37,136 bases of DNA from NCBI GenBank assembly GCA_964449165.1, contig CAYVAT010000032.1, positions 1-37,136 of the forward strand, given 5' to 3'. Numbering within the stretch: the stretch's first letter is position 1; the number at the start of each line of letters is the position of its first letter. This DNA comes from CAYSCW01 sp964449165 (lineage in GTDB: Bacteria > Acidobacteriota > Aminicenantia > Aminicenantales > Aminicenantaceae). The translations under genes were made by a program, and so were the position numbers. The notes beneath the pieces are model-generated. The model searched no databases and had not been told where the DNA came from. It saw only the letters and a list, made by a program, of their open reading frames with translations. This document shows positions 13,480-22,565 of this stretch, in pieces.

Positions 13480-15738
13480 ATGAAATCCTGCCAAATATTG
13501 GCCATCCTCTTGACAATCTTGCTGGCCTTTGTTTCCCTCCCGGCACCAGTATCCGGCCAAGAAACCGCCAGCAGCAATGACGGGTCAGGGACAGCCGAGG
13601 ATCCTTACCTCGTCCCCAGGACCGAGGATGAAATCACCATTGACGCTGTCTTGGACGAAAAAGCCTGGAAAAAGGCACTTACCCTGGAGCTGAAATATGA
13701 AGTTCGGCCGGGTGAGAATGTGCCGCCGCCTGTGCGCACGGAAGTGCTCCTCATGTATGATGAGAAAATCCTCTATGGAGCTTTTCGTTGTTATGACCCC
13801 AAGCCCTCAGCCATCAGAGCTCACTTGAGAGATAGAGATACCTTAGGCGGGGACGACTGGATCGCCTTGATCCTCGACACTTTCAATGACGAGCGACGCA
13901 GCTTTGATTTTATCGTAACCGCCCAGGGAGTGCAATTCGACGAGATAGAAACCCAGAGCAGCGAGGACAGCGGTTGGGACGCCATCTGGGACTGCGCCAG
14001 CAGGATCACAGATTGGGGCTATGCTGTGGAAATCGCCATCCCATTTTCATCACTCCGTTTCCAGCGCAAGGAAGGAGCGCAGGTTTGGGGATTCGACGCT
14101 GTTCGCCGTTATCCCCGCGACCACCCTTACCACATCGGCCTTTTCCCAAGAGACAGGAGCAATAACTGTTATCTCTGCCAGGCCTTCAAGATAAAAGGTT
14201 TCGAGGGCGCCAGCCCTGGCCGCAACATAGAGCTCAGCCCCACGCTCACAGGACTCCATTCAGATGAACGAGAGGAATTTCCCCAGGGAGACCTTAAGAA
14301 ACGGGACCAGGAAGCCGAATTAGGCCTTACGGCTCGATGGGGAGTAACGCCGAACCTAACCTTCAACTTCGCCGCCAACCCCGACTTCAGCCAGGTCGAG
14401 GCCGATGCCCTTCAGCTCGACATCAACGCGCCCTTCGCCCTCTTCTATCCAGAAAGACGGCCTTTTTTCACCGAGGGAGCAGATTTTTTTAACTCCCTGG
14501 AAAGCGTCGTCTACACACGGACGATGCGAGATCCTTCATGGGGTTTTAAGCTGACAGGAAAGGAAGGAGCCAACACCATCGGTGCCTACGCGGTCCGTGA
14601 CGAGATAACAAACCTCATCTTCCCGGGGAGTCAAGGATCAAGTTCCGCTTCCCTTGATAAATCAAACATATCCTCGGCCTTCCGCTACAAGAGGGATTTT
14701 GGCAGCAGGTACACCGTGGGATTGATAGCCACAGATCGTGAAGGAGACGATTATTACAACAGGGTCTTCGGGTTCGATCTGGACTTTCGGTTCACCCGCA
14801 CCAATCAGATCCAGCTGCTAGTCCTCGGTTCCAGCACCAGATACCCCGATGAAGTAGCCAGCAGTTACGGCCAGCCAACAGGAACCTTCAACGACAGGCT
14901 CATTTCTTTCGAATACGACCATCATACAAGGAGCTTGAGCTGGTGGGCAGACTACGAAGAAGCCGGCTCGCATTTCCGTGCAGACCTCGGTTATTACCCC
15001 CGGGTGGGATTCCGTAATGTCGAAGGCGGCCTGTACTACACCTGGAATGGAAGCCCGGGTCAATGGTGGTCAATGTTCAGAATTGGTAATGAATTGGATT
15101 ATTACGAAGACCAGGATGGAAAGCTTCTCTATAAAAGCGCCTCTCTCTGGCTCTCATACAATGGAACCATGCAGTCTTATTTCTACATCCGGGGGGGGAG
15201 AGAGCGGGAGGCCTACAACAGGCGCGAATTCGACCTCACCTACTTCCTGACCGAAGGCAGTTTTTGGCCGACCAGCAACCTTCAGCTCTATGCGCTCACC
15301 ATATATGGAGATCAAGTTGACTATGCGAACACACGCTCGGGAACGAGGCTGAGGATTATGCCGCAGATGTCCTACAACCTGGGAAAGCATCTGCGCCTTT
15401 CGCTCAATCACAACTATGAGCGGATGACCGTCCAGGATGCACGCCTGTATACGGCAAACATAAGCCAGATATCGGCAATTTACCAGTTCAATGTCCGCAC
15501 TTTCTTCCGGGCGCTCATTCAATACGTGGATTATGATTACAATCCCAGCAATTACCTCTTCGATATAGATTCACGTAATAAGCGCATCCTCACTCAGTTG
15601 TTGTTTTCCTATAAAATAAATCCCCGTACCGTGCTCTTCATCGGCTACAGCGACAATTATCTCGGCACCCAGGATTATGGACTTACTCAGTTCGACAGGA
15701 CCTTCTTCATGAAACTGGGCTATGCCTGGGTGCTGTAG
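13480..15738 (+). CDS. exported DUF5916 protein with CBM9-like N-terminal domain (752 aa)
   Basis: A signal peptide covers residues 1-26 (MKSCQILAILLTILLAFVSL, ending near VSGQ). Residues 45-215 form a carbohydrate-binding family 9-like domain, with ITIDAVLDEKAWKKA at the start and the typical DDWIALILDTFNDER and WGYAVEIAIPFSSLRF strands. The rest is a DUF5916 region containing FYPERRPFFTEG, then many alternating aromatic strands, ending with a C-terminal FFMKLGYAWVL as in outer-membrane beta-barrels. The protein is likely surface-exposed and binds or imports sugars or peptides, but no activity is established for the family. It has its own promoter and no same-strand partner within 190 bases. 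The start follows AAAGGA. Confidence 0.85.
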   Translation: MKSCQILAILLTILLAFVSLPAPVSGQETASSNDGSGTAEDPYLVPRTEDEITIDAVLDEKAWKKALTLELKYEVRPGENVPPPVRTEVLLMYDEKILYGAFRCYDPKPSAIRAHLRDRDTLGGDDWIALILDTFNDERRSFDFIVTAQGVQFDEIETQSSEDSGWDAIWDCASRITDWGYAVEIAIPFSSLRFQRKEGAQVWGFDAVRRYPRDHPYHIGLFPRDRSNNCYLCQAFKIKGFEGASPGRNIELSPTLTGLHSDEREEFPQGDLKKRDQEAELGLTARWGVTPNLTFNFAANPDFSQVEADALQLDINAPFALFYPERRPFFTEGADFFNSLESVVYTRTMRDPSWGFKLTGKEGANTIGAYAVRDEITNLIFPGSQGSSSASLDKSNISSAFRYKRDFGSRYTVGLIATDREGDDYYNRVFGFDLDFRFTRTNQIQLLVLGSSTRYPDEVASSYGQPTGTFNDRLISFEYDHHTRSLSWWADYEEAGSHFRADLGYYPRVGFRNVEGGLYYTWNGSPGQWWSMFRIGNELDYYEDQDGKLLYKSASLWLSYNGTMQSYFYIRGGREREAYNRREFDLTYFLTEGSFWPTSNLQLYALTIYGDQVDYANTRSGTRLRIMPQMSYNLGKHLRLSLNHNYERMTVQDARLYTANISQISAIYQFNVRTFFRALIQYVDYDYNPSNYLFDIDSRNKRILTQLLFSYKINPRTVLFIGYSDNYLGTQDYGLTQFDRTFFMKLGYAWVL

Positions 15739-15935
15739 AGAAAAGCCCGTTTATTTGATGTGAACAAATAGCTCTATCGGCCAGATCCCAACTTTATCCC
15801 TCCACCTCGGATTGGCAAACATCGGCTTGTGGAATGAAGGGAAGAATTGCGGAGAATGATTATTTTTTATAACATGGATGAGAAATTAATAAGAATAATG
15901 CAGGTTAAGCACAAAAAAGCAAGATCTGATAAGTC

Positions 15936-17654
15936 ATGAAAAGAGAGCCGGCCAAAGATTTTTATGAAATTCAACGCCTGCAGCAGAGAAAAAGCTTCCT
16001 TCTTTTCCTGCTGCTGATTCTCTTTTACTTCCTTCTCATAGGATTTGTTTCTTCAGTCTTTCTGGTAGGCATCGTCTTTGCTTTCTTAGGGGGAGATTTC
16101 ATCAGTGGAGGATTACTTGCCAAATTTATCTTAGCAAATATACTGTTTTCTCTCCTCATCGCTTCTCTCCACTTCTATGAAGCAAAAAAATTTGGCGCCC
16201 GATTCATCCGAAAACGCCTTGAAGCTGAACCGCCGGACCTTTCTGACCGTTATCACCTGCAATTCGCCAACACGGTAGAGGAGATGCGGATTGCCTGCGG
16301 GCTGCCAAAAGTCATCCCTTACATCATACCCTCCTTTGCCATCAATTCCATGGCTTTGATCGAACCCGACAACACACCTGATGTGATCATAACCGAAGGA
16401 CTTCTGGCCGAATTCACGAGAGACGAACTCGAGGCAGTGGTCGCCCATGAACTGGCTCATGTCCTGCGAGGCGACACCTATTACATCACCCTTGTTTGCT
16501 CTCTTGCCAATGTTTTCGAACGACTGAGGTTGGCCCTGGAACCTGAAAACGATGTTCAATGGCCGGCCTACAACACACAACAGCAGAGAGGAGGAGTATT
16601 TCTCGGCTATCTTGCTCTTTCTGCCTCCTCCATCATCATGCACCTTCTCAGTACTCTAATCAGCCGGCAGAGAGAAATCCTTGCCGATGCTGCTGCCTCA
16701 GAATTCAGCAGGAATCCCAAAGCTCTTGCCCGAGCCATCTATAAAGCCCACGTGAAAAATTCTTTCGTGGGAGACTTTAACCTGACCTATAGCCCCCTGT
16801 TTATGGTCCATCCAGAATCAAGGGGAGAGGAGAACGGCTTTTGGGCTCGAGTTTTCAACTCCCATCCCCCGCTTTTAAAAAGGATCGAACTTTTGGCTCA
16901 GAGCGCCCACGCAAAAACATCGGACGTGATTAAGGAAGTTTGGGAAATCCAGAAAAAAAGGGAAAAAGCACGGAGCCTGCTCTCCTCCTATGAGGAGGCT
17001 GCCGAAAAGAGGCCATCTCCTGGCCCTTCCTATGAAATAAGTCAGCAAGAAGGAAAAGTCTGGTCCATATGCGGCCCCCACGGAAAGTGGCAAGGTCCTT
17101 ATTCTTTGCAGGAGCTTCTGTTCCTGCAAATCTTTTCTCCGCTGATAAGGGTGAAGAATGTTCAGGAGGAAGTGGAGGCACAAGCAAGAGAATTCCCTCA
17201 AATTCGTTATGCCCTGCTCAACAGAGGCAGGAAAAAACCGATCGACGCCTCCAAACACAATCGCTGCCCGCGCTGCCGTATTCCCCTGATAGACACTTTT
17301 TATGAAGGGGTTGCTGTGAAAGCCTGCAGTCAATGCAGAGGAAAACTGGTTGACTCTGCTTTAATGGATCGCATCATCGCCAGAAAAGAATTCGGGTTTT
17401 CCGAAAATCTGGTAAAAAAAGCTCAGGATTTTAGAGATCGATTCATGTACAATCCAATCCTTACCAAAAAGATCACAGCGGATAAATCACACATCATCTC
17501 CTGCCCCAACTGTGGAGCCAGGATGCTTCCCCGACCATTCAGCTACCACTATGTTATTCCTGTGGATAAATGTTTATCCTGCTACAAGATCTGGTTTGAC
17601 TTTGATGAGCTGGAAATTCTCCAAATCCTGATCGAAAAACGAAATTCCTGGTAA
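15936..17654 (+). CDS. M48 family membrane metalloprotease with GYF-like and two zinc-ribbon (zf-TFIIB) domains (572 aa)
   Basis: Two helices (about residues 20-52 and 60-80) precede an HtpX-like M48 catalytic domain. VVAHELAHVLRGD near residue 170 holds the HExxH zinc site, and QREILADAAASEF supplies the downstream Glu ligand. Another hydrophobic stretch lies between them. After the protease comes a GYF-like segment (about 373-410, GKWQGPYSLQELL), then two zf-TFIIB-type ribbons: CPRC/CSQC at about 443-478 and CPNC/CLSC with KIWFDFDELEIL at about 522-566. M48 membrane proteases act in quality control of inner-membrane proteins. The C-terminal additions are unusual and would lie in the cytoplasm. 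The ribosome binding site is weak. Confidence 0.9.
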   Translation: MKREPAKDFYEIQRLQQRKSFLLFLLLILFYFLLIGFVSSVFLVGIVFAFLGGDFISGGLLAKFILANILFSLLIASLHFYEAKKFGARFIRKRLEAEPPDLSDRYHLQFANTVEEMRIACGLPKVIPYIIPSFAINSMALIEPDNTPDVIITEGLLAEFTRDELEAVVAHELAHVLRGDTYYITLVCSLANVFERLRLALEPENDVQWPAYNTQQQRGGVFLGYLALSASSIIMHLLSTLISRQREILADAAASEFSRNPKALARAIYKAHVKNSFVGDFNLTYSPLFMVHPESRGEENGFWARVFNSHPPLLKRIELLAQSAHAKTSDVIKEVWEIQKKREKARSLLSSYEEAAEKRPSPGPSYEISQQEGKVWSICGPHGKWQGPYSLQELLFLQIFSPLIRVKNVQEEVEAQAREFPQIRYALLNRGRKKPIDASKHNRCPRCRIPLIDTFYEGVAVKACSQCRGKLVDSALMDRIIARKEFGFSENLVKKAQDFRDRFMYNPILTKKITADKSHIISCPNCGARMLPRPFSYHYVIPVDKCLSCYKIWFDFDELEILQILIEKRNSW

Positions 17655-17712
17655 AAATTATGAGGCTTCAGCAACCATCCTCTGAAGGATAGCCAGATAA
17701 TCTTTGTTCACC

Positions 17713-19230
17713 CTATTTCCGAAAGTCAACATTATCTTCGTTGGCTATATTCAGGATAGCCACAAACAAGAGCTGAGCCAGGTCCTCCAGAATCTCGGGC
17801 GTTATGGTGTCGATATCATCCTTAGGGAGGTGGTAATAAGATGGTGCCCCGTAAACACTGAAGGATAGAGTGGGCACGCCTTTCCACATGAAGCGGGCCG
17901 CATCTAGCCTGGGCCGGGCGATGTTTGCAAAATAGCGAGGGGTGATGATTCGATTGATGTATTTAACATTAGCCTCCCGGATAAACTCCCAGAATTCAGG
18001 ATAATTCTTTGCAGCCAGGGCTACGGCTTTATCCCCGCAGCCTACCCCATCCAGGTTGATAAATGAAACGGTCTTCTCCAGAGGTACAACCGGGTGCTCC
18101 AGATAATACTTTGATCCGGCCACTCCCTGTTCCTCAGCCCCGAAAAGAAGAAACAGCACAGATCGGCGAGGTTTTTCGTCGAATCTGGCCAAAGCCTCAG
18201 CCACTCCCAGCACAACCGCCGCACCAGAGGCGTTATCGTTAGCTCCCGGCATCATTTCATAGCAATATCCCAGGTGATCGAGATGGGCACCGATGACGAC
18301 TGCTTCTTCCTTAAGCTGGGGATCAGAACCACCCAGAATCCCGATCACATTGTAGGCCGTGCCATGAGGATGATGCTCGGTGACATTTTTTATGGTGAAG
18401 ATTTTTCCTGTAGCAAAGGATTGCGGCTGGAGAGTCTTTCTGATTTGCTCCACCACTTCGCTGTGTTTCCGCCCCGTACCCAGGAATATATCGGAAACGA
18501 CCGATTCTCCCACATGGGAATAGATGAATCCTTCGCTGTAGGCATTGTTGGGATTTCCGATCGGCCCATAGTTGTAGAGCATTCCTCTTGCGCCATGAGC
18601 GACAGCATTCTCCAGCTTATACTGATGGAAGGAATAGGGCCGCCATTTATTGAAGAGTTCCGCATCCCTGTCAGAAGAGACAGGAACCTCTCTTTCCATG
18701 AGAACGATTTTCCCCTTAACATCCACTCCCTTGTATTCATCATAGTCAAGCTCCGAAGCGGTGATGCCATAACCCACGTAGATCACCTCCGCAGTCACCT
18801 CTCCCGAACCTGAAGTGGAACCGGGAATGAATTCATCCTCATACCGGTAATATTTCTTTAAAACAGCTCCTTGGAAGGGAATATTCATGCAGACCTCACA
18901 TCCCTTAAAGACAAGAGTATAAGGATTGGAGAATGCCTGAAGGTATGAGCTCCCCTCCCCGGCCGGAGAAATCCTCCACTGCTCAAAGAGAGATGCTGCC
19001 CAGCGGGCACAGGCATTGTATCCTTCGGTTCCAGTGAGGCGCCCTCCATATTTTTCAGAGGCCATCTCCTTCACATAATCGAAGAGTTTATGGCTGGAGA
19101 TCGAGTGAAAGGTCTCGAGAAACCTCTCTTCATACGTCTTCTCTTTGTTTTGCTCCTGGGCCGCGACTATGGAGGAGAAAAAGATAAAAACAAACACAAA
19201 AATCCAGGAACAATATTTTTTTATCCTCAT
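17713..19230 (-). CDS. exported M28 family zinc peptidase (505 aa)
   Basis: ATG 19230 has AGGAGG six bases upstream. A signal peptide (about residues 1-24, ending VAAQ) is followed by a segment with a PA-type insert (VDVKGKIVLMEREVP, then GARGMLYNYGP). The catalytic domain has VIGAHLDHLG (His and Asp), GANDNASGAAVVLG (bridging Asp), FLLFGAEEQG (Glu pair), FINLDGVG (Asp) and a late YYHLPKDD (His). The two-zinc ligand set is therefore complete, and an aminopeptidase or similar exopeptidase activity is expected in the periplasm or outside. It is transcribed divergently from the CAP-repeat gene across about 108 bases. Confidence 0.9.
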   Translation of the reverse strand: MRIKKYCSWIFVFVFIFFSSIVAAQEQNKEKTYEERFLETFHSISSHKLFDYVKEMASEKYGGRLTGTEGYNACARWAASLFEQWRISPAGEGSSYLQAFSNPYTLVFKGCEVCMNIPFQGAVLKKYYRYEDEFIPGSTSGSGEVTAEVIYVGYGITASELDYDEYKGVDVKGKIVLMEREVPVSSDRDAELFNKWRPYSFHQYKLENAVAHGARGMLYNYGPIGNPNNAYSEGFIYSHVGESVVSDIFLGTGRKHSEVVEQIRKTLQPQSFATGKIFTIKNVTEHHPHGTAYNVIGILGGSDPQLKEEAVVIGAHLDHLGYCYEMMPGANDNASGAAVVLGVAEALARFDEKPRRSVLFLLFGAEEQGVAGSKYYLEHPVVPLEKTVSFINLDGVGCGDKAVALAAKNYPEFWEFIREANVKYINRIITPRYFANIARPRLDAARFMWKGVPTLSFSVYGAPSYYHLPKDDIDTITPEILEDLAQLLFVAILNIANEDNVDFRK

Positions 19231-19338
19231 AAGCAACCTCCTGTTCTTTTCCCTTTTTTATGTTAAAATAAAGACAGAAAAAGTAAAGATAATTTTAGAA
19301 ACATCATCTCTTCTTGGAGGGTTAAGATCTTTTTAAGA

Positions 19339-20568
19339 ATGTTTCAGAAGCATTTACAGTCCATGATCAAACCCTGTCTCCTCATTCTTTTTTTTGCAGT
19401 TACCCTTACCTTATCAATCTCATACCTATCTCCGCAGGAGGATAAGGCATCTTTGCAAAAACAGGATGCTTCCACTGTAGAAACAAAGCTTTTCGAACAG
19501 GTCAATCAAGAAAGAGAAAAAATAAAATCTCCCCTGCTCAAGCTCTCTGTAGCGCTAAGCAACCTTGCCCGAAAGCACAGCCAGGATATGGCCGCCCAAT
19601 CCAGCCTATCCCATCTTTCCTCCTCTGGAAAATCCTACCAGGAACGCCTGGCAGAAGAGAAATTCTACTTTGCGGACGTGGGAGAGAATATAGCTTTCAG
19701 CGATACTTTCCTGGCTGAGTACATCCATCAAGGCCTGATGGAAAGTCCTGAACACAAAAAAAATATCCTGAACCCAGAATTCAACCAGGTGGGGATCGGA
19801 GTGGTTCACAAGGAGAATCAAGGTTATTACGTCACCCAGGATTTCATGAAATCTCTGAAAAGAAAAAATGATCAAGCGGTTAAAGAGATTATTCAAAGGA
19901 AAATTGATGAGGCAAGGCAACGCTCTTCTTATCCTCCTCTAATGTATGAAGATGAGGCGAGTCATTTTGCCCGGATCTATGCGCAGAGAAAAGCTGAAGA
20001 AAACCTTTCTACTCCTATCCCGGATATCTTCGGAGACACCAGTCTTGTCTCTATCACCACTGCTTCCATAGGTAATATAGAGTCCCTTTTCCCAGAAGCC
20101 CTTGATCCCATCTATGATAGAGGTGGGCTTGGAGTATGGTTTGCCAGAAACAGCAATTATCCGGGTGGTGCGTATTTCATCACACTCATCCTCTTCCCTG
20201 AAATCAAATACAAGAATTTGGAAAATGAAGAACTCGGACAAGTCGTGCTCCTGAGTATCAATAAAATGAGGCAAGGAATTGGCATCAGAGAACTCAAACT
20301 GGATAACGAGCTCTCCTTTAAGGCTAAAGAAATAGCACTTCGTACTAAAGTCGAGAATCTCAGCCCCTTCATATCTCGTACTCAAAAAAAGAACGTCTCC
20401 ATTATAACGTACATGACAAAAAACCTTGAACTCTTGCCAAACTTAATCCGGAAAAAGCTGAGAAACCCGGTAATCAGGTATATCGGGATTGGAGCTTTAT
20501 TCAGAAAAATGCCTAAATTTCCGAATGGAGCTTTTTGGGTAACAATTGCTTTCAAGGATGTATGGTGA
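19339..20568 (+). CDS. exported CAP/SCP superfamily protein with apparent three-fold CAP-like repeat (409 aa)
   Basis: An N-terminal hydrophobic segment (about residues 10-30) acts as signal peptide or anchor. Residues 45-170 are a clear bacterial CAP domain: LARKHSQDMA, SLSHLSSSGKS, GENIAF, MESPEHKKNILNPEF and VGIGVV, with the cavity His and Glu residues kept. Two further segments, about 185-290 and 295-409, repeat the same order (a helix like IIQRKIDEARQR or LLSINKMRQGIG, then GLGVWFA or IGIGALF, then a closing strand with GGAYFITLI or GAFWVTIAF) but lack the GEN and SPEH motifs. CAP proteins bind lipids or peptides; no enzyme activity is implied. The ribosome binding site is 16 bases away. 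Confidence 0.8.
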   Translation: MFQKHLQSMIKPCLLILFFAVTLTLSISYLSPQEDKASLQKQDASTVETKLFEQVNQEREKIKSPLLKLSVALSNLARKHSQDMAAQSSLSHLSSSGKSYQERLAEEKFYFADVGENIAFSDTFLAEYIHQGLMESPEHKKNILNPEFNQVGIGVVHKENQGYYVTQDFMKSLKRKNDQAVKEIIQRKIDEARQRSSYPPLMYEDEASHFARIYAQRKAEENLSTPIPDIFGDTSLVSITTASIGNIESLFPEALDPIYDRGGLGVWFARNSNYPGGAYFITLILFPEIKYKNLENEELGQVVLLSINKMRQGIGIRELKLDNELSFKAKEIALRTKVENLSPFISRTQKKNVSIITYMTKNLELLPNLIRKKLRNPVIRYIGIGALFRKMPKFPNGAFWVTIAFKDVW

Positions 20569-20681
20569 TGAATTTGAGGGCAACTCAAAAGACCATTTGG
20601 GCTGATTCTGCGTTGATTTGACACCGCAATTTTGGTATTTTGATGAAGTTATCTTTTATGAATTTTTCCGAGGAGGAGACC

Positions 20682-21281
20682 GTGAAAAAATTGATTTTCT
20701 CATTTCTGATCTTCTTATTCTGTATCTCCATCACTTCTTATGTCATGGCGGAGCAGCCTAACCCAAAAGTGATAATGGAAACCAGCATGGGTAATATAAC
20801 CATCGAGCTCTACTCTGACAAGGCTCCCATCACTGTTCAGAATTTCCTCTCCTACGTGGACGAGAGTTTTTTTGACGGAACTATCTTCCACAGGGTCATC
20901 AAGAATTTCATGATCCAAGGCGGAGGATACACGGCTGATTTCATTGAAAAAGAGACAAAGCCGCCCATAAAAAACGAAGCCTCAAACGGCTTGAAGAACG
21001 AAAGAGGCACCATCGCCATGGCCCGCATGCCAGAGATTGATACCGCTACCAGCCAGTTCTTCATCAACCATGTGGACAATCCTGGCCTTGATTACAAGAA
21101 CAGCACGCCAGAAGGATACGGGTATGCTGTCTTCGGAAGAGTCATCGACGGAATGGATGTAGTCGATGCTATCGCCAATGTAAAAACCATGACCATGCAC
21201 GGCATGCAGGATGTTCCTCGAGAAACCATCACTATCATCTCCATCCGCCGCGTTGATGGTGCTGCGGAGAATAATGGTTGA
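20682..21281 (+). CDS. cyclophilin-type peptidyl-prolyl cis-trans isomerase, exported (199 aa)
   Basis: I set the start at GTG 20682 because AGGAGGAG lies just upstream and the result is a clean signal peptide (KKLIFSFLIFLFCISI, cleaved near MAE). The earlier in-frame ATG at 20643 lacks a ribosome binding site. The cyclophilin core is plain: METSMGNITIELYSDKAP, FFDGTIFHRVIKNFMIQGG, ERGTIAMARM, SQFFINHVDNPGLDY and YAVFGRVIDGMDVVDAI. The active-site Arg is in FHRV. The protein would fold periplasmic proteins, fitting the many secreted hydrolases nearby. Its stop overlaps the start of the next small gene, so they are co-transcribed. Confidence 0.92.
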   Translation: MKKLIFSFLIFLFCISITSYVMAEQPNPKVIMETSMGNITIELYSDKAPITVQNFLSYVDESFFDGTIFHRVIKNFMIQGGGYTADFIEKETKPPIKNEASNGLKNERGTIAMARMPEIDTATSQFFINHVDNPGLDYKNSTPEGYGYAVFGRVIDGMDVVDAIANVKTMTMHGMQDVPRETITIISIRRVDGAAENNG

Positions 21282-21474
21282 CTGGATATTTGCTTTCTTC
21301 CACCTCTTCCTCCTTATTGCCCTCGTGGCTTATGCCCTCTTTTCTCTCATACAAGGGAACACATTAAGGTTTGTCTTCCTCATTGCTCTTCTCGCCGGCT
21401 ATTACTTCCTCGTTCTTCATAAGCCTGTCAAAAAAGAAATCGAAAGAAAACGGAAGGCTAAATCCAAAGGATAA
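21274..21474 (+). CDS. small two-helix membrane protein (66 aa)
   Basis: ATG 21274 has GGAG four bases upstream and overlaps the cyclophilin stop by eight bases, so translation is likely coupled. Two hydrophobic segments (about residues 3-22 and 28-46) are followed by a highly basic cytoplasmic tail (KKEIERKRKAKSKG). No family is recognised. The next gene begins eight bases after its stop, which makes a three-gene run of cyclophilin, small membrane protein and DUF3800 protein. Confidence 0.65.
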   Translation: MVDWIFAFFHLFLLIALVAYALFSLIQGNTLRFVFLIALLAGYYFLVLHKPVKKEIERKRKAKSKG

Positions 21475-21482
21475 CTCTCCTG

Positions 21483-22370
21483 ATGCCCGTCTTCTTTGCT
21501 TTCTCCGATGAGTCTGGAAAATACAAAAAGGAGAGAAGCGAAAAATTCATCTCCAAGAATCCCTATTACTGCCGGGCCACAGTCATCATGGAGGCAGGAG
21601 AATGGACGAGACTGCAGGAGGATTTTGCCTTACTCAAAAAAGATCTACTGAGCATAGACTCAGGACAGGATATCAAGTGGTCCTATATCTGGTCTCTCTA
21701 CAAGCATTCCCAAAAAGGAGAAAAAATCCCATCTCATAAACCCTATTTCTCCTTACGCCGTCACTCCCTCGATACACTCATCGAATTCATCAGGCAAACG
21801 CTTCAGCTCTTCTCTGCCTGCGAGAACAGCCGTCTGCTGTTTACCGTAACCTTTAATCAGAGGAAAAGAACAAAGCCGGTGGAAACAGAAGAGATCATAC
21901 AACAGCATTTGAAGCATGCCCTGGATAAGGTTGAGAATGAGATGAGAAAAATAAAGAGGAGCCTGTGCATCTTCTTCTTCAATCCGGAAGAACCAAGGCT
22001 GGAGAAATACCTGAAAAAAGCATTTTTTAAAATCGCTGGCAAAAATTACAGCCGCCGATATCCTCACCTAAAAGACAGCATCAACTTCGAGCTCTCCTCT
22101 CAAAGCTTTGGAGGTCAACTGGCAGATTACTGTGCCGGGATTTTTAACGGCTGTCTCAGGCTCTACCCTCAGAGCATCGATCTTTTCCGCCACGAGCTCT
22201 GGCCGAAAATAATTAAAGGTAAGAATCAAGTGCTTGGGCAGGGGATAAAAGAAATCCCTGCAAACGCCCAAAACAGGACATACCTGCGAGACGTCCTGGA
22301 AAAGATATTTGCCACAGAAATGAAGGACTATCGGGTGAGTCTGGAGGAGAGACTGCACGGAAAAAAATAA
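21483..22370 (+). CDS. DUF3800 family protein (295 aa)
   Basis: The N-terminal FFAFSDESG is the hallmark of DUF3800, with an invariant acidic pair in a strand resembling the RNase H fold. Further family features are the internal TVTFNQRKRTKPVETEE, the acidic strand CIFFFNPEEP, and the late SQSFGGQLADYCAGIFNG, where the QxADY motif gives another acidic residue. DUF3800 proteins occur widely, often near defence or mobile genes, and are suspected nucleases, but I know of no firm assignment. There is no signal peptide. The ribosome binding site is weak. It follows the small membrane protein by eight bases, so operon membership is likely. Confidence 0.85.
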   Translation: MPVFFAFSDESGKYKKERSEKFISKNPYYCRATVIMEAGEWTRLQEDFALLKKDLLSIDSGQDIKWSYIWSLYKHSQKGEKIPSHKPYFSLRRHSLDTLIEFIRQTLQLFSACENSRLLFTVTFNQRKRTKPVETEEIIQQHLKHALDKVENEMRKIKRSLCIFFFNPEEPRLEKYLKKAFFKIAGKNYSRRYPHLKDSINFELSSQSFGGQLADYCAGIFNGCLRLYPQSIDLFRHELWPKIIKGKNQVLGQGIKEIPANAQNRTYLRDVLEKIFATEMKDYRVSLEERLHGKK

Positions 22371-22507
22371 AACATGGAGTCAGGCATCTTCATCAAAGAA
22401 ACCCTCAAGCAAGAACCTGGCCTTCCGGCATAACTCGAATGATAAAGCCTGACCCGAAGTAAAAACTTAAAGGTTGAATATTTCTTATTTTTTTAAGGTA
22501 TAAATTT

Positions 22508-22539
22508 TTGACAAAGCTATGAATACGATGATTAATCAT
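22508..22539 (+). promoter_or_regulatory. promoter candidate with perfect 12-bp palindrome
   Basis: TTGACA (22508-22513) is followed after 17 bases by ATTAAT (22531-22536), a weak -10. The perfect palindrome ATGATTAATCAT (22528-22539) overlaps that -10 and may be an operator. A strong AAGGAGG (22554-22560) then leads to the ATG at 22566. The preceding 22371-22507 shows nothing else I can name. Confidence 0.4.
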
Positions 22540-22565
22540 ATCCGGTACTATTCAAGGAGGAATTC

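Noticed and set aside
13317..13577. Minus-strand ORF over the DUF5916 promoter and signal peptide
   Set aside because: It overlaps a promoter and a well-supported gene start and has no family features.
20618..20645. TTGACA upstream of the cyclophilin gene as a promoter
   Set aside because: No acceptable -10 box lies 16-18 bases downstream.
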